From DATGIQ01 sp035295665 (GTDB taxonomy: Bacteria > Planctomycetota > Planctomycetia > Gemmatales > Gemmataceae), in NCBI GenBank assembly GCA_035295665.1, contig DATGIQ010000604.1:1-23342 (forward strand): a stretch of 23,342 bases of DNA. Direction: 5' to 3'. A program made the position numbers and the translations under genes. Shown one piece after another: positions 7,317 to 15,609 of this stretch. The notes beneath the pieces were generated by a model. The model made no database searches. It saw only the letters and a program-made list of their open reading frames with translations, and was not told the origin of the DNA. Every line of letters starts with the position of its first letter. Position 1 is the first letter of the stretch.

Positions 7317-10300
7317 ATGGCTCTGCTCTGTCAGCCTGGTGCCGAACCGATCGCCGGATACCAACTCGTCCAACGGTTGGGCACGGGGGGCTACGGAGAA
7401 GTCTGGAAGGCAACTGCCCCGGGGGGACTGAATAAGGCCATCAAGATTGTTTATGGACATATGCACGAGACCCGCGCCGAGCAGGAACTCAAGGCGCTGG
7501 GCCGCATCAAGGAAGTCCGCCACCCCTTCATCCTTTCCCTCGAACGCTTTGAGATCATCGAGAATCAGCTCGTGATCGTCATGGAACTGGCCGACAAGAG
7601 CCTGATGGACCGGTTTCAGGAATGCCGGCTTACCGGACTGCCGGGGATTCCGCGCACTGAACTGCTCGGCTATTTGATGGACGCAGCCGACGCCCTGGAC
7701 TACATGGGGGCCCAGTACGAACTTCAGCATCTCGACATCAAGCCGCAAAACTTGTTACTCGTTGGCGGCCGAATCAAGCTCGCCGATTTCGGATTGGTGA
7801 AGGGCCTGGAGGCAACGTCGGCGGCGGCCGGCATGACTGTGATGTACGCCACGCCGGAAGCGCTGGACGGTCGCATCAGCCGCACCAGCGATCAGTACAG
7901 CCTGGCCATTGTCTACCAAGAGATGCTGACCGGTAGCCGGCCGTTTCCCGGCACCACGCCTTATCAGCTCGCCGCGCAACATAGCCGCTGTGCCCCGCTG
8001 TTGGACTCCCTCGCGGTGCCGGACCGTCCCATCATTGCCCGCGCCCTGGCGAAGGTTCCGGAACAGCGTTTTCCAACCTGTCGAGAGATGGTTCAGCAGC
8101 TGCTCACAGTGGGCACTTCTCCCTCGGCTCCGGCAGCGCGCGACGCCCCGGCCGCCTTGCCGGTGCGTGCTGAACACCTGCGGCCAATTGTTCCCAAGCC
8201 CCCGCCTCTGGGCACCGGCCTCGAGAGTCGGCTCAACGAAGCCACCGTCCCCTGTACCCTGTCGACGCCAAGGCCGATGCCGAGACGGCCGGCGCGAAGC
8301 GGCCGTCCCGAACAGCAGAATGGAGCCCTTCCGTCCGCCGGAGCCAGCAGCGGTCAGATGCGGCGAACACTCTATGTCGGCGTGGGCGGCATCGCCGGGT
8401 GGACATTGCGACGGCTGCGGCGGCGGCTGCATGACCGCTTTGGGGACCTCGTTGCTACGCCCCATGTTCGGCTCTTGCTCCTGGACACCGACCGCGCCGG
8501 ACTGCAACTAGCCGAGCAGGGAGAGGAAGGCGCGGCCCTGCAGAGTACCGAACTATTGCATGTCCCCCTGCGCCGACCGGAGCACTATCGTCCCCACTCT
8601 CAAACCTACTTGCGTTGGCTGGACCGACGCTGGCTCTATAACGTTCCGCGTTCGCTGCTAACCGAAGGGGCGCGGCCCCTGGGGCGGTTGGCGTTTGTAG
8701 ACAACGCGGCCGAGATCCTTTCCCGGCTCCGAGAAGCCATCGCGGGACTCGTGGGCAGCCCGGCCCAGAGAGCCGCTGCCCAAGGGGAGGGAGCCGATGT
8801 CCCCGCCGAATCCCCCCAGGTCTTTCTGGTCGCTTCGATCGGGGGCGGAACGGGGGGTGGGATGATCATCGGCCTGGCTTATGCTGTGCAGCAAATCCTT
8901 GCCGAATTTCACCTCCCCAGCGACAACCTCTGCGCTATTTTGGTGCATGCGACGGGGCAGCGCCGGACCGAGGACGAGCTTGCCCGGCTCAACGCCTATG
9001 CCACGCTGGTCGAATTGCAACATTTTAGCCATCCCACGGCTGTTTATCCGGGGGATCCCGAGCACGGCCTGCAAGCATTCCCGCCTGGTGTGAGTCCGAT
9101 TCGGGATGCTTACATTGTTCATCTGGGCGACCAGCTCGACAGCGCCAGCGCGGAGATCGCGACGGATCCGCTCGCCGAGTATCTTTCGTGGGGTACCGGC
9201 ACGGACGTCGGTGCCTTCCTCGACCAGTGGCGGCAAGGAACCAACACCGCCGGAGACGGCGAAGAGGACCATTTCTTCCTGCGTCTATTCGGCCTGCACC
9301 GCTTCAGCTATCCGCGGCAACCGTTGGCGGCGCTAGCGGCGGATCTGTTCTGCAAGCATCTCCTGGACCGGTGGTGCGGCCAGGCGTTCGAATGGGAAGA
9401 GAAGCGTCTAGACAAAGAGGCGGTGGCACGGATCGCGTCGTTGGGGTTGGATGAAGAAAAACTGGCGAGTCAGTTGCATGCGGCCGCATTGTGCGTGTTC
9501 GGCGAAGATCCGGAGCAATCCTTCCGCAAGATCCTGGCCGATTTTCCATTGAATCAGAATCCGCCATCGGCTCCGTCCTTGGCGGCCCAATTGGCAACCC
9601 AAGCCCTGGCCAAGATCGATGTCTTCCTCGGTCCCGGCGCCGATGAGCAAGGCCGCAAGGCGGTCGTGATCACGCCCATCGATAAGGAGTTGAGCAAGCA
9701 TGCCCAAGCGCTCTCCGAGCAGCTGGGCCGCTCCGTTGTCGACTGGCTGCTCACGCTCGTGGAAGATCCCGAAAAACGATTGGGCGCTGCCCATCGCGCC
9801 GCCAAGTCCGCGCACTACAAGCTGTTGGCCTCGTCGAAGAACCTACGCAAACAGTTGGCGGAGCTGCGCAGTCATCGCGGGCAAATGCGGTACCACTTCT
9901 TGGCGGGCGACTTTGGAGCCCGGGCCCTTGGGATTACCTGGCTGGGGAGCCGGCGCGGTCATCAAGCCGGCGCTTCACCGCGGGATATGCTGGTCACGTA
10001 TTGCTGGCTCCGTTTTCAAGAGAGCCTTATCGAGAACATTCTGTACGTTTTCGAGCACGTAGCCGGGCGGATCGTCGGCCTCGTGCAAGAGTTGAGGAGC
10101 GGCCGGGTCGCGCTTCGCCAATTTGGGGCGACGCTGGTTCCCCTTGCTTCCCCGGAAGGCGGGGCCGGCGAAACGGTGCTCTCCCTTCCCAACTCGACCG
10201 TCCTCTTGCCGAGTGGCTGTAAAAACCTGGAAGAAGCAGCCCAGAGTCTGTTCAAGCGTCTGGGGTTGAAACTCTGCCAACCGTTCGAGCAAGCTTTCCA

Positions 10301-10811
10301 AGCTGAAGTCCTCCAATCCCAGGGCGGTCTGTGGGCGTTGGCCTCGGGATCAGGGGAATCGGCTCAGCGTGTCAAAGATGAGCTGCAACGCCGGGCCCTG
10401 ACAGCACTTCACGATGCGACCGGCGACCTCGATGCCGCCAAGCTGTTCCTCGAATCGCGCCACGATCTGGAAGAAGCCCTGCGTGATTTGCTGGCCTTCA
10501 TCGTATCGATCTCTCCCAATCTGGAAGTAGCCAAGAGCTGGCAACATCTCGTGCTGGCGTTGCCGAACAACGCGGCCAGCGCGGTATTACGGCAGATGCT
10601 CGGCACGGCCTTGGCGGAGGTGCCCCATACCATTCTCGACTCGGAGAGCGATATTATCCTGTGCCATGAGGTCGCTCATCTTCCGCTGGGACAGGTCGCT
10701 CAGATTCTCGTCGGCCACGAGGCTCCTTTTGCCGACACTGCGCGCCACGTGCTGACGCGGAATGACATTCCGTGGACGCCCTTGCTCCTGGGAAGCACGG
10801 CAAACGTCTGA
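7317..10811 (+). CDS. Ser/Thr protein kinase fused to a tubulin-like GTPase domain
   Basis: A 1164-residue two-part protein. Residues about 14-263 are a Hanks-type kinase with complete catalytic residues: glycine loop GTGGYG (22-27), K43 (AIK), catalytic loop HLDIKPQN (138-145, D140, K142, N145), DFG (157-159) and a TPE motif (179-181). Residues about 264-345 are a Pro/Ala/Arg-rich linker. From about 350 onward it matches the bacterial 'tubulin-like' family (Pfam Tubulin_2): a first loop GVGGIAG (355-361), a strand ending LLLLDTDRAG (386-394), and the tubulin/FtsZ-type glycine signature GGGTGGG (509-515). The long C-terminal half is alpha-helical, and its last 80 residues align nearly without gaps to the protein at 21463-22983. 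No membrane helix is obvious. It would couple phosphorylation to nucleotide-dependent assembly; partners are unknown. The start fits the kinase N-terminus but lacks a Shine-Dalgarno sequence. Confidence 0.9.
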   Translation: MALLCQPGAEPIAGYQLVQRLGTGGYGEVWKATAPGGLNKAIKIVYGHMHETRAEQELKALGRIKEVRHPFILSLERFEIIENQLVIVMELADKSLMDRFQECRLTGLPGIPRTELLGYLMDAADALDYMGAQYELQHLDIKPQNLLLVGGRIKLADFGLVKGLEATSAAAGMTVMYATPEALDGRISRTSDQYSLAIVYQEMLTGSRPFPGTTPYQLAAQHSRCAPLLDSLAVPDRPIIARALAKVPEQRFPTCREMVQQLLTVGTSPSAPAARDAPAALPVRAEHLRPIVPKPPPLGTGLESRLNEATVPCTLSTPRPMPRRPARSGRPEQQNGALPSAGASSGQMRRTLYVGVGGIAGWTLRRLRRRLHDRFGDLVATPHVRLLLLDTDRAGLQLAEQGEEGAALQSTELLHVPLRRPEHYRPHSQTYLRWLDRRWLYNVPRSLLTEGARPLGRLAFVDNAAEILSRLREAIAGLVGSPAQRAAAQGEGADVPAESPQVFLVASIGGGTGGGMIIGLAYAVQQILAEFHLPSDNLCAILVHATGQRRTEDELARLNAYATLVELQHFSHPTAVYPGDPEHGLQAFPPGVSPIRDAYIVHLGDQLDSASAEIATDPLAEYLSWGTGTDVGAFLDQWRQGTNTAGDGEEDHFFLRLFGLHRFSYPRQPLAALAADLFCKHLLDRWCGQAFEWEEKRLDKEAVARIASLGLDEEKLASQLHAAALCVFGEDPEQSFRKILADFPLNQNPPSAPSLAAQLATQALAKIDVFLGPGADEQGRKAVVITPIDKELSKHAQALSEQLGRSVVDWLLTLVEDPEKRLGAAHRAAKSAHYKLLASSKNLRKQLAELRSHRGQMRYHFLAGDFGARALGITWLGSRRGHQAGASPRDMLVTYCWLRFQESLIENILYVFEHVAGRIVGLVQELRSGRVALRQFGATLVPLASPEGGAGETVLSLPNSTVLLPSGCKNLEEAAQSLFKRLGLKLCQPFEQAFQAEVLQSQGGLWALASGSGESAQRVKDELQRRALTALHDATGDLDAAKLFLESRHDLEEALRDLLAFIVSISPNLEVAKSWQHLVLALPNNAASAVLRQMLGTALAEVPHTILDSESDIILCHEVAHLPLGQVAQILVGHEAPFADTARHVLTRNDIPWTPLLLGSTANV

Positions 10812-10997
10812 TCGTCATTCAAGGTCCGGTGCTGCTGCTTTACGGATGCAACACTCGCCATTACTTTTTGTATTTCAAGAACTCCATACCAATCCACAGC
10901 CTTGGCCGTTTTCGCTGGCTGGGATGCAGCAGCCCACGAGCGGGACCGCAGCTGTTCACGGGAGCGGGCCGCGTTGGAGGGGTCGTAGGATGCAGTG

Positions 10998-11969
10998 TTA
11001 AGTAGCCGGGGACGAAGCGCGGCGCGTGGCCACGAGGAGAGCCACGCCCGCGATGGGAAGGAGCAGCACGGTCGCGGGCTCGGGCACAAAGGGACTGGCG
11101 ATGGCATCCCGATTGGCCGCGCCGCCGAGATAACCTTGATTACCCAGCCCATACATGTCCTCAAGCGTCCGCAGCAGACTATAGTGGTCGATGGAGTCGG
11201 CATACTGTCCCGGGTTGACCATCGGGCCGATGAAGAGGGTCGGGATCCGGTTGCCTTGACTGCCATCGTCCTCGTCAAAGGTCACGATCAGCAGACTGTT
11301 GTTGGACTTGGCCCATTGGACATAGCCATCCAGGTTGTCATGCAGCCAAGTATCGGCTCGCGGAACCGTATTGCTGTGCATATCGTTCTGTTCGTTCGGG
11401 ACGACGAACGAGACCGTCGGCAATTTGCTGTAGTCGCTGGGGAAGTCGCTGAAGGGCCGGTTGACCGATGAGGGCAGCTGGTTGGGAGAAGTGGGATGGT
11501 CGTTCTGCCACATCACCCAGGGGTTGTGCTTCGCCCGGTAATTATCCTGGCTCGGGCTCAGATCGCCATCGCCGGTGTAGCCCACGGAGGGCATACTTTC
11601 CGAGTAGCCGATAAACGTTTTGCCGGCCGCGAGGAGTTGCGCCCCCAAGTTAGGAGTTGTGAAAGGCCAGCGCGCGCCCAAGCCGCTCACGCCGAGGTCG
11701 GCGGTAACCCCCTGGTTGGATCCCGAGAATATATCCAGGTAGTTCGGCTGGCTCGGGTGCTCGATGCCGTGCGAGTTGGTGAAACTGGCGCCGGATCGAG
11801 CTAGCTGATTGATGTAGGGAGCGCTGGGGCTTCCTATGATCTCGGAGTAGGAATGGTTCTCTTCGATCACGACAACGACGTGATCAGGCATGGGGAGGAA
11901 ATCCGCCCGAACGGGGCCGGCAGCGATCGCTGCCATCCCGAGCAAAAAACAGCGCCAACTGCATCCCAT
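10998..11969 (-). CDS. Exported phosphoesterase (PF04185-like) with PEP-CTERM anchor
   Basis: A 323-residue protein of the phospholipase C / acid phosphatase (AcpA) phosphoesterase family, which hydrolyses phosphate esters with metal help. It starts at ATG 11969, with AGGGAG 8 nt upstream; a longer reading to 12020 is less likely because it would bury the signal peptide. Signal peptide about 1-22 (CFLLGMAAIAAG, then VRA). Family motifs: IEENHS (35-40), HPSQPNYL (71-78), NDMH (195-198), FDEDDG (231-236) and DHYSLLRTLED (261-271). The C-terminus is a PEP-CTERM sorting signal: VPEPA (295-299), a hydrophobic helix (300-315), then RR. This implies processing by an exosortase encoded elsewhere and surface attachment. 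It converges on the kinase-tubulin gene with a 186-bp gap. Substrate cannot be told from sequence. Confidence 0.9.
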   Translation of the reverse strand: MGCSWRCFLLGMAAIAAGPVRADFLPMPDHVVVVIEENHSYSEIIGSPSAPYINQLARSGASFTNSHGIEHPSQPNYLDIFSGSNQGVTADLGVSGLGARWPFTTPNLGAQLLAAGKTFIGYSESMPSVGYTGDGDLSPSQDNYRAKHNPWVMWQNDHPTSPNQLPSSVNRPFSDFPSDYSKLPTVSFVVPNEQNDMHSNTVPRADTWLHDNLDGYVQWAKSNNSLLIVTFDEDDGSQGNRIPTLFIGPMVNPGQYADSIDHYSLLRTLEDMYGLGNQGYLGGAANRDAIASPFVPEPATVLLLPIAGVALLVATRRASSPAT

Positions 11970-12287
11970 ACTGAACACTCCCTGGGGCGAAATGAGAATC
12001 CGCGAATATGCTACCAGCAATGCGGCCGCTTAGCCAGGGTGTAATCAGGCGATTTTCGTCAACAAGGACAATGGCCAAACGTATTTGATTCGCGCGTAGT
12101 CTGGGCCCGCAGGGCCGTAATCGTCAGGCTGGCGGCAAGCCGATCAGCTCTTACACACAATCTGGTTCATGCTGTCCGTTTGGCAGTGGTTCGCAGGACC
12201 GCGTGGGCTCCGCGCGGCCCTGCGAACTACCGCCAAACGAAAACACATACGCACACGATAGATCGGCTATTTTTATCGGATCGTGAT
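11970..12287. other. 318-bp spacer upstream of the phosphoesterase gene
   Basis: This carries the 5' region of the phosphoesterase gene and the 3' region of the FHA-EAL gene (both minus). It contains the imperfect 27-bp inverted repeat at 12177-12239 and a small GGCCC-GCA-GGGCC hairpin near 12103-12115. No coding frame is credible and no clear -35/-10 pair was found. Confidence 0.5.
12177..12239. repeat. Imperfect 27-bp inverted repeat downstream of the FHA-EAL gene
   Basis: Arms 12177-12203 and 12213-12239 pair with three mismatches around a 9-nt loop (tgggctccg); the outer CGTTTGGC / GCCAAACG and the GTTCGCAGG / CCTGCGAAC blocks match exactly. It begins about 49 nt beyond the FHA-EAL stop. 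There is no T-run on the minus strand, so it is not a classical intrinsic terminator; it may act as an RNA-stabilising hairpin or be a dispersed repeat. Confidence 0.55.
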
Positions 12288-13490
12288 TTACGGCGTGGAA
12301 AACGCTTCACAATCGAAATCGCACAGCGTGACGAGATCGTCGGAGGGAAGTGGACGCTTGGGACTGAAAGCCGTACGTACAGCCGATGCCGGTTGCGGAT
12401 AACCGAACAAATAGCCCTGTCCGAACCGACAACCCAGGGAGCGACAGACCTTGGCTTCCGCCAGTGTTTCGATCCCTTCGGCGATCAGCTCAATGCCCAG
12501 CTCGCGAATGCCCCGATTGAGGGCGTGGATCAAGTCTTGGCGGGCCGTGGCCTGATCGATGCCGCGCACCAAGCTCATGTCGAGCTTGACAAAATCGGGC
12601 GGAGCTTCGGCCAATTCGGCGAGTCGGGCCTGGCCGGAACCAAAATCATCATAAGCCACCTCGATGCCCGATTCGTGCAAGCGTTCCCGCAGCCAGCGCA
12701 TGCTGCGGACATCCGTTACCATGCCCTCGTGGACTTCCAGCACGATCCGTTGGTCCATACGTAGGGTGTCCCGCAGCGCGCACAGGGACTGGACGAAAGG
12801 GTCGTCCAGTGGCTCCGCAGGATGTAGATTTAGGAATAGACGTCCCTTGTCCGGGAGGCCGTGCGCTACTTGGACCGAGATGGTACGAAACAGCCGACTC
12901 AAATCCGCCGCCAGATGGCACTTCTCCGCCAAGCGGAAAAGTTCCCCGGGGTTCAGGGATAAATTCGGATGGGCGCTGCGGCCCAGGGCTTCGAACCCCA
13001 GCGTTTCCTGCGTCTCCTGGTCCACGATGGGTTGATAAACGATCGCAACCGCTTCCTGGTCCAGCAACTCGCGCAGCCATTCCCTCCCGCGGATCACGCT
13101 GGCCAGCGAATCGATCTTTGAGTGGGCAGTGCTGTGGACGGAAGGCAAGTCCTGCGCTCCGCTGGGTTGGTGCACGAAGCAGAATTCACAGCGGGCCAGG
13201 TGGACAATATCTCCGCTCGCCAGTGCTTCCTCGCGGATGCGCTGTCCGTTCACGTACGTGCCGTTCGTGCTGCCCAGATCCCGGATGCGGATCTGCTCGT
13301 CCACGCGCACGAATTCCGCATGTTGCTTGGATACCTGGCGCGAGTAGATCGTATGGCTGGCGTCTGGGCTGCGGCCAATGAGGAACGGAAAGGGATGGAG
13401 GAGGATCCGAACGCGATCGCCGCCGCCTTCGGGGCAGTACTCCAGGTAGGGGAGTGCTTCTTCCGTCGGGGGCGTGCTGAGATCCTGCAT
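12288..13490 (-). CDS. FHA-domain EAL-type c-di-GMP phosphodiesterase
   Basis: A 400-residue cytoplasmic protein. Residues about 26-106 are an FHA phosphothreonine-binding domain: FLIGRSPD (37-43), SKQHAE (54-59) and GSTNGTYVNG (73-82). Residues about 132-370 are an EAL domain with the catalytic set intact: E167-A-L, N221 (LNLHP), E252 (LEVHE), D281-D282 (DDFG), K302 (VKLD), E338 and E341 (AEGIET), Q358 (GQGYLFG). No GGDEF domain is present, so it should hydrolyse c-di-GMP rather than make it. Its start, ATG 13490, follows the stop of the AAA+ gene by 2 bp with AGG just upstream, so translation is probably coupled; upstream in-frame starts would overlap the AAA+ gene and are rejected. FHA binding suggests recruitment by a phosphorylated protein, possibly a substrate of a Ser/Thr kinase such as the one at 7317-10811 (inference). 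Confidence 0.93.
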   Translation of the reverse strand: MQDLSTPPTEEALPYLEYCPEGGGDRVRILLHPFPFLIGRSPDASHTIYSRQVSKQHAEFVRVDEQIRIRDLGSTNGTYVNGQRIREEALASGDIVHLARCEFCFVHQPSGAQDLPSVHSTAHSKIDSLASVIRGREWLRELLDQEAVAIVYQPIVDQETQETLGFEALGRSAHPNLSLNPGELFRLAEKCHLAADLSRLFRTISVQVAHGLPDKGRLFLNLHPAEPLDDPFVQSLCALRDTLRMDQRIVLEVHEGMVTDVRSMRWLRERLHESGIEVAYDDFGSGQARLAELAEAPPDFVKLDMSLVRGIDQATARQDLIHALNRGIRELGIELIAEGIETLAEAKVCRSLGCRFGQGYLFGYPQPASAVRTAFSPKRPLPSDDLVTLCDFDCEAFSTP

Positions 13491-13492
13491 GG

Positions 13493-14791
13493 TTAACCTA
13501 CCACGGTAAAGTAGTTTTCGACGGCCACGTCGAAGTATTCCGGCTTCATGGCGACCGGCAGCCCCACGTACGCACAGTAGTTGCGGATCTGGAGCAAGAG
13601 ATCCCGAGGATGACAACGCCGGAGCGGCCGACGAGCCCGGCGATAGTGTGATTCCAGCAGGTACTCCACCGCTTTTTGATCGTAGGTGCAGCCGATCATG
13701 TGGGCACAGATCTGGAACAACTTATGAAACTCCGCTTCGTCGGGATCCGGCACACGGATCTTGTACGGGATGCGGCGTAAGAACGCTTCGTCCACCAGAT
13801 CCTTGGGCTCCAGGTTCGTCGAGAACACCACGAGCAAATCGAAGGGAACCTGGATCTTCTTTCCCGATGCCAACGTCAGGAAATCGTAGCGCTTTTCCAG
13901 GGGCACGATCCACCGGTTCAGCAGTTCCAGAGGATCGATGCGCTGCCGGCCGAAGTCATCAATGAACAGGGAGCCACAGTTGCTCTTCATCTGGAGCGGC
14001 GCTTCACTGACATTGGTGCGGGGGTCGTGACGGATTTCGAGGCAGTCCATGGTCAGCTCGCCGCCGACGATCACGGTGGGCCGGCTGATCTTGACCCAAC
14101 GTTGGTCCAAACAGTCTTGCCGGAGGAGCTTGTTGGGCGAGGTCGCCACTTCCCGGTGATAGGCAGGATCAAACAGCTTGATGATCTCGCCGTCAGCAAG
14201 GAGAACTTGCGGAAGCCAGATCTCCTGGCCAAAACAGAGCGTGATCCGCTCGGCCAAGGTGGTCTTGCCGTTGCCCGGAGCGCCATAAAGGAACAGCCCG
14301 GCCCCGGAATTGACAGCCGGTCCCAGCCGTGCCAGCAAAGACGCATCGACCGAGATGTCGCGGAACGCCTCTTCCAGTTGCCGCTGCGGTGCTCGGGCCG
14401 CGATGGTTTGCGCATCGACCGACGTGATGTAGTCGCTGAGGGGAACCGGTGCGGGACCTAGATAGGCACAGGTTTCGTAGAAGAGTCGCGCTTGGATCCG
14501 TCCTTGATCGGTCAGGGTGTACACATAGTCATTGAGCGGAGCCGCACCCGTATGAGTCAACCAGTGTCGTGCTTTGAGGCGCTGGAAGCGCAGCTCCAAG
14601 ACGCGCAAGGGAAGGCAAATGGACTCCGCCAGCCGCCGGCCGGTCGCATTGCCCAGGACGTTTAAGTGTTTGCAGATGAGCGAATCAACCAACGACTCGT
14701 TCAAGCCCGCCTGCTCCAAGGTCTGCGCCTCGAGTGGCTGAAATCCTTTGTCACCCAGCAGCGTGGCGATCAGCGTGTCAGGCTCTACCAT
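13493..14791 (-). CDS. AAA+ family ATPase with N-terminal winged-helix-like region
   Basis: A 432-residue ATPase. Residues about 1-110 look helical and winged-helix-like (LVDSLICKHLNVLGNATGRRLAE..., then DYVYTLTDQGR). The AAA+ core has Walker A GAPGNGKT (170-177), Walker B SLFIDD (274-279), a sensor-1-like FSTN (323-326) and candidate arginine fingers R339/R340. The C-terminal helices (HPRDLLLQIRNYC, 394-406) resemble an AAA+ lid. Planctomycetes encode many such uncharacterised ATPases, and I do not recognise a named orthologue. It is the middle gene of the PilZ, AAA+, FHA-EAL set, which suggests an ATP-driven remodelling step controlled by c-di-GMP (inference). The ATG has AAAGG only 2 nt upstream, an unusually short spacing, but no better start exists. 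Confidence 0.88.
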   Translation of the reverse strand: MVEPDTLIATLLGDKGFQPLEAQTLEQAGLNESLVDSLICKHLNVLGNATGRRLAESICLPLRVLELRFQRLKARHWLTHTGAAPLNDYVYTLTDQGRIQARLFYETCAYLGPAPVPLSDYITSVDAQTIAARAPQRQLEEAFRDISVDASLLARLGPAVNSGAGLFLYGAPGNGKTTLAERITLCFGQEIWLPQVLLADGEIIKLFDPAYHREVATSPNKLLRQDCLDQRWVKISRPTVIVGGELTMDCLEIRHDPRTNVSEAPLQMKSNCGSLFIDDFGRQRIDPLELLNRWIVPLEKRYDFLTLASGKKIQVPFDLLVVFSTNLEPKDLVDEAFLRRIPYKIRVPDPDEAEFHKLFQICAHMIGCTYDQKAVEYLLESHYRRARRPLRRCHPRDLLLQIRNYCAYVGLPVAMKPEYFDVAVENYFTVVG

Positions 14792-14919
14792 AACCTTTGA
14801 AGAATGGGCCTGGTTTGCGGCTCAGGAAGAGAGTTCCGGTCTCAGCCGAGCAGGGCAACAAAAGGGCAAGCACCAAGGGCGGGTGTGGGCGGCCGGCCCG
14901 TTTCTATGCACGCCACGGG

Positions 14920-15288
14920 TTAGAGCCACAGACTTAGTTCTTCCTTGGTCAGTTTTTTCACAAAGTTGCACCCGACCAGGAAGCTTCCGTCTGCTTGCGG
15001 CGTGACCCGGCGCACGCGCACCAACATCGGCTGAGAAAAGCCTTCTCCGTCATTGTTTTCCAGGCTCAGATCAAGGAACATTCCGGGCCGGAGCGCGGCA
15101 TCGAGAGAAAGGCTGATGCCGTTGATCGAAATATCATTCACGATTCCCGCTCCCGAAGAGCAGGTCGTGGTCGCGAATAGACGCCATGAGTTTTTCCGCT
15201 TGCATTCAAAACGCGCGGCCCGGCGGCGTTCACCGTTGCCGGTTGCTTCGGCGTGTTGGGTTCGAAAAACAGGAATATGCTTGGACAT
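14920..15288 (-). CDS. PilZ-domain protein, first gene of the c-di-GMP operon
   Basis: A 122-residue soluble protein consisting almost only of a PilZ domain. Both c-di-GMP-binding motifs are present: R22xxxR26 in ERRRAARF and D52xS54xxG57 in NDISINGIS. The domain continues with LRPGMFLDLSL and closes with FLVGCNFVKKL, as in other PilZ barrels. ATG 15288 is chosen over an upstream in-frame start because AAGG lies about 9 nt before it and the domain starts soon after. It is followed after 128 bp by the AAA+ gene on the same strand. It lacks the membrane helix of the PilZ protein at 6709-7200, so the two probably read c-di-GMP in different places. Confidence 0.88.
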   Translation of the reverse strand: MSKHIPVFRTQHAEATGNGERRRAARFECKRKNSWRLFATTTCSSGAGIVNDISINGISLSLDAALRPGMFLDLSLENNDGEGFSQPMLVRVRRVTPQADGSFLVGCNFVKKLTKEELSLWL

Positions 15289-15379
15289 GAGAGACCTTCC
15301 CGTGGAGACGCACTTCGGAGCACTCGGTGGACACCCCAAGCCTAGACCAAGCCTCCAAACCAGTCAAATCACGCACGAG

Positions 15380-15436
15380 AAAGTCCGTAGTCCGTCGCGA
15401 ACTGCGCTGGATTGCGGACCACGGACTACGGACTTT
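15380..15436. repeat. Perfect 16-bp inverted repeat with ACGGACTACGGAC arms
   Basis: The left arm 15380-15395 (AAAGTCCGTAGTCCGT) is the exact reverse complement of 15421-15436, with a 25-nt loop. The right arm runs into TTTTT (15434-15438), so on the plus strand it looks like a terminator, but no plus-strand gene lies upstream. It sits in the divergent spacer between the PilZ operon and tex, and shares the ACGGA wording of 7273-7305. A dispersed repeat is the likeliest reading. Confidence 0.55.
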
Positions 15437-15470
15437 TTCGCTCCGACGCGAATCCGCTACCTCACCCATC

Positions 15471-15499
15471 TTGACAGTGGGCGCCAATCGCTCTACAGT
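15471..15499 (+). promoter_or_regulatory. Sigma-70-like promoter for tex
   Basis: TTGACA (15471-15476), a 17-nt spacer, then TACAGT (15494-15499): a perfect -35 box and a 4/6 -10 box at ideal spacing. Transcription would begin near 15506, about 100 nt before the tex start codon. Confidence 0.45.
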
Positions 15500-15609
15500 A
15501 AGCCGTTTGAACCAACACGTTTCCCCGTTCTCGCTAAGAGTTGAAACGCGCTGACATGTTCCTGGTTTCTCTGCCGGGGACAGGGTGAACCGACGGCAGG
15601 CAAGATACC

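Larger units (their letters stand above)
15289..15609. other. 321-bp divergent spacer between the PilZ operon and tex
   Basis: This holds the 5' regions of two divergent transcription units. Visible elements are the 16-bp inverted repeat at 15380-15436 and a plus-strand promoter-like pair at 15471-15499. Apparent open frames through it are extensions or shadows of neighbouring genes. Confidence 0.5.

Noticed and set aside
15380..15438. Hairpin plus TTTTT as a plus-strand terminator
   Set aside because: No plus-strand gene lies upstream; it sits in a divergent spacer and looks like a repeat.
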